NCBI GenBank assembly: GCA_001817685.1
Contig: MHIV01000003.1
Coordinates: forward strand, 1 to 12,388
Reading direction: 5' to 3'
Length of the DNA: 12,388 bases
DNA from: Candidatus Colwellbacteria bacterium RIFCSPHIGHO2_02_FULL_45_17
GTDB taxonomy: Bacteria > Patescibacteriota > Minisyncoccia > UBA6257 > Colwellbacteraceae
This document shows positions 1 through 8,573 of this stretch, piece by piece. How positions within the stretch are numbered: the first letter of the stretch is position 1; the number at the start of each line of letters is the position of its first letter. The notes under the pieces are model-generated. The model was not told the DNA's origin. It saw only the letters and a list, made by a program, of their open reading frames with translations, and did not search any database. The position numbers and the translations under genes are program-made.

Positions 1-1306
1 CACCGCTCGTGGATGGTTGTAGTCTGATGGCTGGGATGTAAGTACTTGGTAAGTCGGTGATTGTCCCGTTAAACTGTCCTAAATCCAACTTACTCCTGAT
101 GTTTGTCGTCCCTATGCCGACGTTGCCACTTGCATTCACATACGTTTTAATTGCTGGTGTAACAATTTGAGCTATCCCCGTCTCACTGGTAATCATAGAT
201 GTACTCCATCCAGATCCCCAACCGGTTATGGCTAAGTGCCCAGCGATGAAATCGGTCACTACAACTTTTGGATATGCCCACACCGTAGTCGTGTCACCTA
301 AAAGAATTATGTTTTTAGCTCCATCGTGGGCGAGTCTTACTTGGGTAAATGGCGGAGTTCCATTTATCTCCGCAGTATAGTTATACCAACCAGGAGTAGT
401 AGCGTAATTATACCCTCCGATTATCACTTCCCACGCTCCATTTCCGGCTGAATAATTATAACCGCTAATCTTGATTTGCATCATGGTGTTTGACCAGGTT
501 TTAGGCATTGTTATCTTTAGCGTTCCAGTAATGCTGCTACTTCCACCGTTATATTCAGTAAGATTTCTATAATGATTGATTAGACCACTATTAAGGGTTG
601 AGCCTACTATGTGTAGCTTGGTGTCTGGCGCTGCCGTCCCGATTCCAAGGTTGCCGGTTACATTAGCATCGCCTCCGACAAATAAGTTATCGCTTAAGTA
701 CAAATCCTGCCATCTTTTATCTGGCGACGTTTGCCCCAAATCCCACGCGTCATTTAGGTTCGGGATTAAATTCGAATCGAATGTAGCTGCGGAAACACGA
801 GAAATTGCGGATCGGAGAGACTTCGTTACTGCGAATTGAGGGTTTGAGGTATTACGCGAGAACGTAGCATCAATTTGAACAATCGCGTGGCCTCCTGGTG
901 TTTCGAATTTTGTGAAAAGTAGGTTGTCTACAACAATTTCATTCGTTGTGAGCGGCACTTCTTCATCGGATCCTTCTTGCAAATACACGCCTGTCACGTC
1001 AGATCTTACAATCGTGGGGTCTTTTGTCGACGAGGCCATGCGAAGCGCTAAAGTACAATATTGTGAACACGCTGTTCCAGTCGCGGTTCCCTCATAAGCC
1101 ACCTCTATCAAACTAGAATTTCTTACGAGGCGCTGAACTGTATTTACAACCAAATCTAACTGCTGGGTAACTTCATTTTTTGACGCGTCTTTGTTTTGCG
1201 TTCGTATACTTGTCACTAAGACACCGGTTAGGAGCCCGCCTACAACGGCGAATATCGCGGAGTAAAGAATCAATTCTACAAGAGTGAATCCCCTGTTTGA
1301 TTTCAT
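1..1306 (-). CDS. Prepilin-like protein with tail-fibre-type repeats (partial, C-terminus beyond left edge)
   Basis: The frame is open from the ATG at 1306 to the left edge, giving 435 residues with no stop. The N-terminus is a type IV prepilin signal: short basic leader MKSNRG, predicted cleavage after Gly6, then FTLVELILY with the conserved Glu at mature position 5 and a hydrophobic helix to about residue 33. Residues 34-175 look like a pseudopilin-type globular part with a Cys80/Cys84 pair. From about 180 it changes character: a DAWDLG...KRWQDLYL segment (186-204), then GNLGIGTAAPDTKLHI (218-233), a Gly/Tyr/Trp-rich beta region (240-390) and a second GNVGIGTTNIRSKLDL copy (394-409). Such GN-x-GIGT repeats are typical of phage tail-fibre and S74-chaperone-type adhesins. 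It is probably surface-exposed and made by the pilus/secretion machinery, perhaps as an adhesin (inference). The missing end may carry an S74 chaperone domain. It has its own promoter, 74 nt after the ATPase gene. Confidence 0.85.
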   Translation of the reverse strand, partial: MKSNRGFTLVELILYSAIFAVVGGLLTGVLVTSIRTQNKDASKNEVTQQLDLVVNTVQRLVRNSSLIEVAYEGTATGTACSQYCTLALRMASSTKDPTIVRSDVTGVYLQEGSDEEVPLTTNEIVVDNLLFTKFETPGGHAIVQIDATFSRNTSNPQFAVTKSLRSAISRVSAATFDSNLIPNLNDAWDLGQTSPDKRWQDLYLSDNLFVGGDANVTGNLGIGTAAPDTKLHIVGSTLNSGLINHYRNLTEYNGGSSSITGTLKITMPKTWSNTMMQIKISGYNYSAGNGAWEVIIGGYNYATTPGWYNYTAEINGTPPFTQVRLAHDGAKNIILLGDTTTVWAYPKVVVTDFIAGHLAITGWGSGWSTSMITSETGIAQIVTPAIKTYVNASGNVGIGTTNIRSKLDLGQFNGTITDLPSTYIPAIRLQPSTSG

Positions 1307-1314
1307 ACAAGTTT

Positions 1315-1323
1315 ATTATAGCA
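1315..1323 (-). promoter_or_regulatory. Extended -10 promoter of the prepilin gene
   Basis: On the minus strand the sequence reads TGCTATAAT, a perfect -10 box with an upstream TGn extension; no convincing -35 box lies at 16-18 nt. Only 8 nt separate the box from the ATG at 1306, so transcription would begin at or within about 3 nt of the start codon. The rest of the 1307-1380 gap shows no hairpin plus T-run, so no intrinsic terminator is visible for the upstream operon. Confidence 0.6.
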
Positions 1324-1380
1324 AACTGCCGACAACAAAACTTGGACTTACAATATTCTCCCTGCGACCGAGCTTGATGT

Positions 1381-3921
1381 TTAGCTCTTGCCCTTTCTAA
1401 AAAGAAACTTTCCGAATTCGACTCCGAGGAGATTCAAGAGACCGAACCCAACAACGCCCACCATCCACTGCCATGACAGGAAGACTGTATTTAATAGAAC
1501 CTGGAAGTATGGAACATAAATAGCCACAAGCGTAAGCCCGATAGCTATCAGAACACCGCCTATGAGATACGGATTATCGAAAGGATTATATCTAAATATG
1601 CTTTTGTGAAGCGACTTTACAGAGAAGGCAAGAAAGAGAGTATAAATAGAGAAGCTGGCGAATATAAATGTCCGGACTATCCCTACCGAGAAACCCATTC
1701 TAAGAAGCGTGTAGTACATACCGAAGAGTAGTGCGCTCGATATAACACCGATTATAAGGATTAGGAACTTCATCTCACCATCTATAAGTTCCCTGTGCTT
1801 TCTGCTCCTTGGAAGCCTCAAGCCATCAGGCTCTTTTTCAAACCCCAGAGCTACTGAGGGAAAGCTATCGCTAAAGAAATTCACCCAAAGAATTTGTATA
1901 GCACTCAACGGAAGCGGCAGCCCGAACACGAGTGCTCCGCCGATAAGAAATAGTTCGTCGAGGGAATCCGAAAAAAGGTATACAATAATCTTTCTTATGT
2001 TGGCCATAATTCGACGGCCCTCGCTTATGGCGGCAATTATAGTGTTGAAATTGTCATCTAATATCACGAGGTCGGATGCGTCCTTGGCGATGTCGGTTCC
2101 GGATCCGACGGCGATTCCCACATCGGCGCTCTCGAGAGCTGGCGCATCGTTTACACCATCCCCTGTCACGGCAACAACTTCTCCTAAACTCTGATAGAGT
2201 CTGGTGAGTCGCGCTTTATCTTTCGGTGTAACGCGTGCGAATACAAGTATCTTCGGCAGTGCTTTCTTTAAGTCATCATCTGAGAGCGTTAGCATTTCAT
2301 CTCCGGTAAGTACGTTTTCCGCAGACGCATTAATTCCAACTTCTTTGGCCACATGAAGGGCTGTACCCTTGTGATCACCGGTCGCGATTACGGTTTTAAC
2401 GCCGGCCTTAGCGACCTCTTTAATTACTTCACCGACGTCCTTCCTTACAGGGTCGTTAAAAGCTAGCAACCCCAAAAACTTATTGCCCATAGAGACTCCT
2501 AGAACGCGAAACCCTCCGTACGCCAGCTCCTCAACTTTGTTTATAAGTTCCTCTTTTTTCCTCTTATCAATTTGAGATTTATCTAGAAGCACATCAGGCG
2601 CTCCGAGGTATATCCACATTTTCTCGGAACCGATTTTCGCATAGACTCCAGCAAATTTGTCCATCGAGTTAAATGGATGTCTTTCGAGGACTTCAACGTT
2701 TTTAAGAATTTCGTGAATGAAAAGTTTGTATTCTGCGCCTGCTTTCACAACCGAAGCTTCTAGCGGCCTGCCTATCACTCTCCACTCTTCCGGATCGCTC
2801 AGCGGGTTCTCTACCGTAGCCTCGACTGTAAGAAGAGCCAATTCTAGGATCTTCTCCTTACTTTCGTCTCCTATAATTTCTGCGAGTTCCATCTTCGCTT
2901 CGGTGAGTGTTCCCGTTTTGTCCGTCAAAATTAACGTTGTGCTCCCTAGCGCTTCTGCGGCGACGAGTTTCTTTACGATCCCATTCCGTTTCGCCAATCT
3001 TTCCACTCCGATTGCCAGAACCACCGTCAGAGCGAGTGGTAATCCTTCCGGCACAGCAGAGACGGCCACTGCTACCGATATCAAGAACATTTCAAATAGA
3101 GAGTAGCCGTGTAAAATTCCGATCCAGAACAGAAGCGCGGCCATAAGAAGAAAGGCCACACCGACTAATATAGAAAATTTCTTGATATACCTTTGGAGAG
3201 GCGTCGGCTCATCATCCTCCTTCTCTAGAAAGACTGCTATTTTCCCAAGCTCTGTATCGAGACCGGTTGCCGTCACGATAGCTAAACCTATTCCACCCAC
3301 AACTAATGTACCGTTATAAACCATTGATTCTCTGTCAATTACGCTCGCGGACTCTTCTACTGGATCCGTGGTTTTCGAAACTGGAAGTGATTCTCCGGTA
3401 AGAATTGACTCATCCACAGATAAACTATTCGAGAGAAATACTCTTGCGTCCGCAGGCACTCGCGTTCCAGAAGTTAGTTTTATTACATCTCCTGGCACTA
3501 ACTCTTCAACGCTGACCTCCCTCTCGAAGCCCTCCCTTATAACTCTGGCCTTCTCTTTTACATATTTTTTCAGACTAGCAAGGGCATCCGCCGCTTTGTT
3601 CTCCTGATAAAAGCCGAGGGCCCCATTTATGAACACCGCGATAAATATAAAGATACTGTCTTTGTAGTCTTGAAGTGCAAGAGTAATGGCGCCAGCGACT
3701 ATCAATATTACTACGAGTGGGTTTGTAAATTGGCGCATTAATATTCTTAATTTCAACCCACTTCCGTCATGCGGAAGTGAATTCTTGCCGAATTGCTCGA
3801 GCTTTTCTTTCGCGATTACTTCACTTAAGCCATCTTTGGACGTGCCAAGAATCTCTAACACTCTATCTGGAGATAACGACCAAAATTTTTTGTCGGTGAG
3901 CGTGGTTTTATCGAGTGTCAT
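1381..3921 (-). CDS. P2-type cation-transporting ATPase (calcium-ATPase-like)
   Basis: This 846-residue membrane pump would couple ATP hydrolysis to export of a divalent cation, most likely Ca2+. Domains in order: N-terminal cation-ATPase region (about 10-60), M1-M2 (60-105), actuator domain with TGES (175-178), M3-M4 with PEGLPLAL (291-298), phosphorylation motif DKTGTLT (Asp334), nucleotide-binding domain with HPFNSMDK (415-422), TGDH (514-517), GDGVNDAPAL (587-596), then M5-M10 to the end. Aligned by eye to SERCA, cation-site residues Glu292 (M4), Glu656 (M5), Asn681 and Asp685 (M6) are kept, while the M5 Asn is Ser653 and the M6 Thr is Ser684. That keeps site II but weakens site I, so one ion per cycle is plausible; Mn2+ is another possible substrate. 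The usual KGA lysine of the nucleotide pocket is Leu439 (LGAPD). It is the last gene of the operon, 3 nt after enolase, with no clear Shine-Dalgarno sequence. Confidence 0.9.
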   Translation of the reverse strand: MTLDKTTLTDKKFWSLSPDRVLEILGTSKDGLSEVIAKEKLEQFGKNSLPHDGSGLKLRILMRQFTNPLVVILIVAGAITLALQDYKDSIFIFIAVFINGALGFYQENKAADALASLKKYVKEKARVIREGFEREVSVEELVPGDVIKLTSGTRVPADARVFLSNSLSVDESILTGESLPVSKTTDPVEESASVIDRESMVYNGTLVVGGIGLAIVTATGLDTELGKIAVFLEKEDDEPTPLQRYIKKFSILVGVAFLLMAALLFWIGILHGYSLFEMFLISVAVAVSAVPEGLPLALTVVLAIGVERLAKRNGIVKKLVAAEALGSTTLILTDKTGTLTEAKMELAEIIGDESKEKILELALLTVEATVENPLSDPEEWRVIGRPLEASVVKAGAEYKLFIHEILKNVEVLERHPFNSMDKFAGVYAKIGSEKMWIYLGAPDVLLDKSQIDKRKKEELINKVEELAYGGFRVLGVSMGNKFLGLLAFNDPVRKDVGEVIKEVAKAGVKTVIATGDHKGTALHVAKEVGINASAENVLTGDEMLTLSDDDLKKALPKILVFARVTPKDKARLTRLYQSLGEVVAVTGDGVNDAPALESADVGIAVGSGTDIAKDASDLVILDDNFNTIIAAISEGRRIMANIRKIIVYLFSDSLDELFLIGGALVFGLPLPLSAIQILWVNFFSDSFPSVALGFEKEPDGLRLPRSRKHRELIDGEMKFLILIIGVISSALLFGMYYTLLRMGFSVGIVRTFIFASFSIYTLFLAFSVKSLHKSIFRYNPFDNPYLIGGVLIAIGLTLVAIYVPYFQVLLNTVFLSWQWMVGVVGFGLLNLLGVEFGKFLFRKGKS

Positions 3922-3924
3922 GCT

Positions 3925-5124
3925 TTATGAATAAAATTTCGTAAGTTCGTCGAATTTTGAAACTCGTTCTTTCTTCACCGGAACTCCGATTTTCACCCCT
4001 TCTGCGTGAGCCGCTTTCGCAAAATGAATTACAAATGGGTCGAGAACCTCCCCGGACCTGTGGGAAACAATTCTCTCGATGCCCGTACTTCTCGCGGCAG
4101 TCATCGCCTCACAGGTTTCGGTAACTGTGCCAATTTGGTTAGGTTTAATTATTACTCCGTTTATTAGCTTCTTGGCGAATTTTTCTATACGGTTGACATC
4201 GGTTGTTGTTAGATCATCGCCTATCAAGAGCTTTTTCTTGCCGTAAGCTTTATATATTCCCTTGAATCCATTCTCATCACCTTCCGCGAATGGATCTTCT
4301 ACGCTTTCGAGTAAGTTGCACTCCTTGAAGTACTTTTCGTACGTCTTGCCAAGATCTTCGGCGCTTAATTTCTTACCTTCAAATTCATAAAGGCCGCTGT
4401 TGTAAAAACTCGAAGCTGCTGCGTCTATTCCAAGAGTAAATTCTTTTTTGTGACCGGATTTGCTGAGAACTTCCTCCAGAATTTTAAGCGGCTCTAAATT
4501 ACTCGCGAAATTTAGAGAGTATCCCTCTTCGTCTCCTAACGAAATGTTCTTCGAGCCATAATTCTTTGCTAATAATTCCCCGAGCTCCTTGTACAAATTT
4601 ACGAGCTCGTCCGCTGTTTGACCGACTCCCCCACTCAAGGTCCCTACAATTTGGTACTCCTGTATATCCAAATTGTTGTCTGCGTGAGCGCCTCCGTTAA
4701 TCATATTTGAGAAAACTCTGGGTGGATCGTCTCGCAAAACATCACCAAAAAATTCCTCTCGGAGTATTTCCCACAACTCCATCCCATTTTCGCCGGCAAG
4801 CGCTCGCGCTAAGGAGACTGAAATTCCCAGCGACAGATCACCGCCGATTTTAGATTTATTTTCTGTGCCGTCGTACTCGATTAAAAATTTATCTAAATCG
4901 CTTATAGTCCCGAAGTCCCTAAGCGTCAGTTCCTTTTTCAGGCCACCTTCCAATACTTTCTTGGCGTGTTCTGCGCCGAGCGAAGTCGCCTCTCTTTTCC
5001 CCTTGCTTTTGCCTGACGGAAGCCCGGTAGAATATGACTGCTTTCCATTTTCTATTACTACCTCTATGGTTTTTTCGCCGCGTGAATCGAGAATTTCGTT
5101 GACTGTGATTCCGCCTATTCTCAT
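3925..5124 (-). CDS. eno: Enolase (phosphopyruvate hydratase), divergent and short
   Basis: It interconverts 2-phosphoglycerate and phosphoenolpyruvate in the cytoplasm. Catalytic features are nearly all present: NGGAHADN with His147, QE (Glu156), GDEEGY with the predicted proton donor Glu199, metal ligands Asp234 (GIDAAASSFY), Glu276 (VEDPFAE) and Asp303 (GDDLT), base Lys327 (IIKPNQIGTVTE), SHRSGE (354-359) and Lys378. At 399 residues it is shorter than most bacterial enolases (about 410-435), with a trimmed C-terminus ending soon after KKERVSKFDEL. The active-site lid, normally PSGASTGxxEA, reads PSGKSKGKREA (36-46): the Ser that binds the second Mg2+ is kept (Ser40), but Ala and Thr are both replaced by Lys. 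The start overlaps the preceding dehydrogenase by 4 nt (ATGA), which suggests translational coupling, and a GGGAG Shine-Dalgarno lies 4 nt upstream. Its place beside glycerate kinase and PEP synthase supports a metabolic role. Confidence 0.93.
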   Translation of the reverse strand: MRIGGITVNEILDSRGEKTIEVVIENGKQSYSTGLPSGKSKGKREATSLGAEHAKKVLEGGLKKELTLRDFGTISDLDKFLIEYDGTENKSKIGGDLSLGISVSLARALAGENGMELWEILREEFFGDVLRDDPPRVFSNMINGGAHADNNLDIQEYQIVGTLSGGVGQTADELVNLYKELGELLAKNYGSKNISLGDEEGYSLNFASNLEPLKILEEVLSKSGHKKEFTLGIDAAASSFYNSGLYEFEGKKLSAEDLGKTYEKYFKECNLLESVEDPFAEGDENGFKGIYKAYGKKKLLIGDDLTTTDVNRIEKFAKKLINGVIIKPNQIGTVTETCEAMTAARSTGIERIVSHRSGEVLDPFVIHFAKAAHAEGVKIGVPVKKERVSKFDELTKFYS

Positions 5125-6134
5125 TTAACTCCCGGTATGAGATTAATGGGCTTGCCGTTTATAAAGGCCTCGATATTTGCAAGAGTTGTCGCTAGGATTT
5201 CGAGAAGCGCTTCATCAGTGTTAAACGCGTTGTGCGGAGTTACCAACACATTCGGCATTTGCATTAGAACGTGATCGTAGAGTACGTTTTTGAGTTCTTT
5301 CTCATATGGATGTGGGCTAGCTAAGAAATTTAGCTCGTCTTTGATATCACCTTCTTCTTCAAGAACATCGAGCCCAGCGCCTCCGATGGTCCCGTCTTTT
5401 AACGCTTTAACTAGGGCCTCAGTCTCGACGACACCTCCTCTCGCTGTATTTACGAGGAATGCACCTCGCTTAATATTTTTTATATTCTTCGCGTTTATGA
5501 GGTGGTGCGTATCTTTGTTATAGGGACAATGGAGAGTAATTATATCTGCTCGCCCTAACAGCTCCTCCAGCGGTAAGTATTCCGCTTGGAGTTTTTTCTC
5601 AAACTCTTTATTCGGATACGGATCGGCGGCAATAATTTTCATCTCGAACCCGCTTGCTATCTCTCCAACCTGCCTCCCAATTCTTCCTGTACCAACTATA
5701 CCGATTGTCTTTCCCTTTAGCTCAAACCCGCGTAGACCTTCGAGCGAGAAAGAGCCAGTTTCCTTAATACGATCTATCGCTGGATAGATTTTTCTAGCAA
5801 GATTCAAAATTAATCCAAAGGTGAATTCAGCGACAGTGTTCTCTCCATAACCAGGAACGTAACTCGCTAAAATTCCCGCTCTTTTAACAGCGTCTGCGTC
5901 TATGTGATCGTAGCCAGTGGAACCGGTGTTAATAAACTTAAGATTTGGGAAATGGGCGATTTCTTTCTCTCCGATTTTTGAGTTAACAAATACTGATAGG
6001 ATATCGAAATCATTTCTGCCTGGAAGACTATCTTCGTCAATTTGCTGTGCATCGAGGACGATTTCGTGGTCAGGCAGACGTTTATTTATAACGCTTTCCT
6101 CATATTCGCTCACTCCGAAAAATCCTATTTTCAT
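5121..6134 (-). CDS. ldhA: D-2-hydroxyacid dehydrogenase, D-lactate dehydrogenase-like
   Basis: This 337-residue cytoplasmic NAD-dependent enzyme would reduce a 2-keto acid to the D-hydroxy acid, most likely pyruvate to D-lactate. The split substrate domain spans about 1-100 and 300-337, with the Rossmann domain between. GTGRIG (148-153) is the dinucleotide loop, and Asp171 at the end of the second strand favours NAD(H) over NADP(H). The catalytic triad is Arg232 (NTARGG), Glu259 (GLDVLEE) and His301 (TPHNAF). The family includes hydroxypyruvate and glyoxylate reductases; the C-terminal TPHNAFNTDEAL pattern resembles D-lactate dehydrogenases (TPHxAFYTDEA) more than the PHIGSAT pattern of the reductases, so I prefer D-lactate dehydrogenase. 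Hydroxypyruvate reductase would also fit next to glycerate kinase. It overlaps PEP synthase upstream and enolase downstream by 4 nt each (ATGA), so the three are probably translated together. Confidence 0.85.
   Translation of the reverse strand: MKIGFFGVSEYEESVINKRLPDHEIVLDAQQIDEDSLPGRNDFDILSVFVNSKIGEKEIAHFPNLKFINTGSTGYDHIDADAVKRAGILASYVPGYGENTVAEFTFGLILNLARKIYPAIDRIKETGSFSLEGLRGFELKGKTIGIVGTGRIGRQVGEIASGFEMKIIAADPYPNKEFEKKLQAEYLPLEELLGRADIITLHCPYNKDTHHLINAKNIKNIKRGAFLVNTARGGVVETEALVKALKDGTIGGAGLDVLEEEGDIKDELNFLASPHPYEKELKNVLYDHVLMQMPNVLVTPHNAFNTDEALLEILATTLANIEAFINGKPINLIPGVK
5129..5133 (-). promoter_or_regulatory. Shine-Dalgarno site for enolase
   Basis: On the minus strand GGGAG lies 4 nt before the enolase ATG, inside the last codons of the dehydrogenase gene. 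It is the clearest ribosome binding site in the operon; the other internal starts lack an evident one. It supports the ATG at 5124. Confidence 0.5.
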
Positions 6135-8572
6135 CTTCTTATTATTCTACTTATTTTTCTTTCACTCTTATACACACGCGGAATGATTTTTATAACCGAG
6201 TCTGGGTTTAGGGATATGCTATCGATCTTGTTTTTAACGAGAAAGTCGCTAAATTCCGGGAAATCACTTGGTGCCTGTCCGCAAATTCCTATGTATTTTC
6301 TTCTTTTTCTACAGATTTTTATAACATCCTCGATCATCTTCTTAACTGCTGGGTTGTTCTCGTTTGCTATGCCGCTGATTATTGCCGAGTCTCTATCCAT
6401 CCCCATTACAAGTTGGGTTAAATCATTGGATCCAATCGACATGCCGTCAAATACGTCAAGAAATGCGTTAGCAGAAACAACATTTGATGGTATTTCACAC
6501 ATCACATAGATTTTGAGTGCTCTGTCCTTCTTTCTGTCGAGGCCGTGACGCTTCATTGTTTCTACGACTTTCTGCCCCTCCTCGCTGGTTCTACAGAACG
6601 GTATCATCGGGATTACGTTCTTCAAACCAATCTCGTTTCTTACTTTATGTATTGCTCGGCACTCAAGACCAAACGCCTCTCTAAAATCTCCGTCGTAGTA
6701 TCGTGATGCTCCACGCCACCCTATCATCGGATTTTTTTCTAGCGGCTCGTATAGTTCGCCACCAATCAGTTCGCTATACTCGTTTGTCTTAAAATCAGAA
6801 AACCTGATTATTACATCGTTTGGCCAGAATGCCGCGGCGATTTTTGCTACGCCCTCGGTTAATTTATCAACGTAGAACTCTTTCTTGTCACTGTGCCCAG
6901 CCGTCAATTCGTCTATCTCGTCTACAATACGTTTCGCTTTTGCGTCGCCGGTTTTTTTCTTCAGTGTTTTGTAGTCAATTAGCGCATTCGGATGAATCCT
7001 GACGTGAGAAGCAATTATAAATTCAAGTCTTCCGAGTCCGACACCCTTAACCGGTAGGTAGTGATTTTTAAACGCTTCTTCTGGCGAGCCGATATTCACC
7101 ATAATCTTGGTCTTGGTTCTCGGCATTTTATCCAAGTGGTGCTCTGATACCCTAAACGGCACTTCGCCTCTATAGACGGCTCCTGTATCGCCGCTCGAGC
7201 AGTCAACCGTAACTGTCTCCCCAGTTTTTATTATGCTTGTCGCTCTTCCGGTACCCACGATGCAGGGTATGCCGAGCTCTCTTGAAACGATTGCCGCGTG
7301 ACTTGTTCTGCCTCCTTGATCTGTAATTATTGCCGACGAAATTTTCATTATCGGTTCCCAGTCTGGATCAGTAATATCTGTGACCAAGATCTCTCCCTTC
7401 CTAAATTCTGTAATTTTCCTTGGGTCCTTTATAATGCGCGCTTTACCCGAGGCTATCTTTGTCCCAACGGCTATCCCGCCTAGAAACGGCTTCGCCTGTT
7501 TATTCAATCTATACTCGCTGTATGAATTCGGGTCCTTTGAAGACTGAACTGTCTCCGGTCTTGCTTGGACTATGAATAATTCGTTTGTCTCACCATCCTT
7601 CGCCCATTCTATATCCATTGGCTGATATTTACCCCGCTTCCCCGAGAAGTGCTTTTCTACTTTTACGCACCACTCAGCTAGCTTAATGACTTCTTTATCA
7701 CTTAAAGACATCTTCGCTCTGTCCGCCTCTTTGACTCTCGCCTGCTTAGTTCCTTTCTCACTGTAAATAATTTTCTCGGCCTTAAGACCAACATTCCTTG
7801 AGATTATAGGATTGAAATCCTTGCCAAGCATTGGTTTAAAAACCACGAATTCATCCGGTATCACACCGCCCTGGACTATCATTTCACCAAGCCCATAAGA
7901 ACTATTGATTACAACAACTTTATCGAATCCTGTCTCGGTGTCGATAGTGAATGCAACTCCGCTTGAAGCTTTGTCAGAGCGAACCATTTTCTGCACGCCC
8001 ACAGAAAGAGCTATATCTGTGTGTGAGAAGCCTTTGTCTACTCTGTATGAAATAGCGCGATTTGTGAAAAGAGAAGCTATGGCTTTTCTTACGGCTCTTA
8101 CAACTTCGTCTCTACCCATAACATTAAGATATGTTTCTTGCTGTCCAGCGAACGAAGCTCCCGGTAAATCTTCGGCAGTAGCAGAAGACCTTACAGCAAC
8201 GCCTAAATTCGCCTTTCTGTAGAATTTTCCGAGCTTCGCATAAGCTTTTGTAATTTCTGCGATAAGATCTTCTGGCATATTGGATTCTAATATGAGATTC
8301 CTGACTGCGCGCCCTCTTTTTTGAAGATCGGGAATGTTATGTGTATCTAACCCCTTTAGCATTTTTTCGATTTCTTCTCCTATGCCAGAATCTTTTAGAA
8401 AATACCTATATGCGTGCGCAGTTACGGCGAATCCGTTTGGAATGTTTACTCCGGCGCGCATTAGGCTTCTATACATTTCTCCAAGCGCAGCATTTTTTCC
8501 TCCCACAATAGGGACATCTTTTATACCTATATTCTTGAACCAAAGAATCAACGCCTTGTTTCTCTTTGTCAT
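6131..8572 (-). CDS. ppsA: Phosphoenolpyruvate synthase (pyruvate, water dikinase)
   Basis: It catalyses pyruvate + ATP + water to PEP + AMP + phosphate through a phosphohistidine; 813 residues, close to the roughly 800 usual for the family. Domain order is canonical. The N-terminal ATP-grasp domain (about 10-345) has GGKNAALGEM (24-33), RSSATAEDLPGASFAGQQET (128-147) and the GLGE...GGVIPDEF region (227-242). The swivelling phosphohistidine domain carries GGRTSHAAIV with catalytic His425. The C-terminal PEP/pyruvate barrel has GVGLGRLEFI (510-519), the GSNDLTQ stretch (714-720) and the general-acid Cys764 in GICGQAPSD. GSNDLTQL and GGVIPDEF fit PEP synthase better than pyruvate phosphate dikinase. 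It starts 1 nt after the glycerate kinase stop and its own stop overlaps the dehydrogenase start. Beside glycerate kinase and enolase it may run in reverse, from PEP to pyruvate with ATP gain, but direction cannot be read from sequence. Confidence 0.94.
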   Translation of the reverse strand: MTKRNKALILWFKNIGIKDVPIVGGKNAALGEMYRSLMRAGVNIPNGFAVTAHAYRYFLKDSGIGEEIEKMLKGLDTHNIPDLQKRGRAVRNLILESNMPEDLIAEITKAYAKLGKFYRKANLGVAVRSSATAEDLPGASFAGQQETYLNVMGRDEVVRAVRKAIASLFTNRAISYRVDKGFSHTDIALSVGVQKMVRSDKASSGVAFTIDTETGFDKVVVINSSYGLGEMIVQGGVIPDEFVVFKPMLGKDFNPIISRNVGLKAEKIIYSEKGTKQARVKEADRAKMSLSDKEVIKLAEWCVKVEKHFSGKRGKYQPMDIEWAKDGETNELFIVQARPETVQSSKDPNSYSEYRLNKQAKPFLGGIAVGTKIASGKARIIKDPRKITEFRKGEILVTDITDPDWEPIMKISSAIITDQGGRTSHAAIVSRELGIPCIVGTGRATSIIKTGETVTVDCSSGDTGAVYRGEVPFRVSEHHLDKMPRTKTKIMVNIGSPEEAFKNHYLPVKGVGLGRLEFIIASHVRIHPNALIDYKTLKKKTGDAKAKRIVDEIDELTAGHSDKKEFYVDKLTEGVAKIAAAFWPNDVIIRFSDFKTNEYSELIGGELYEPLEKNPMIGWRGASRYYDGDFREAFGLECRAIHKVRNEIGLKNVIPMIPFCRTSEEGQKVVETMKRHGLDRKKDRALKIYVMCEIPSNVVSANAFLDVFDGMSIGSNDLTQLVMGMDRDSAIISGIANENNPAVKKMIEDVIKICRKRRKYIGICGQAPSDFPEFSDFLVKNKIDSISLNPDSVIKIIPRVYKSERKISRIIRR

Positions 8573-8573
8573 A

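Noticed and set aside
6131..8572. Pyruvate phosphate dikinase instead of PEP synthase
   Set aside because: Length near 810 residues, GGVIPDEF and GSNDLTQ match PEP synthase; dikinases are usually about 870-900 residues with a different N-terminal arrangement.
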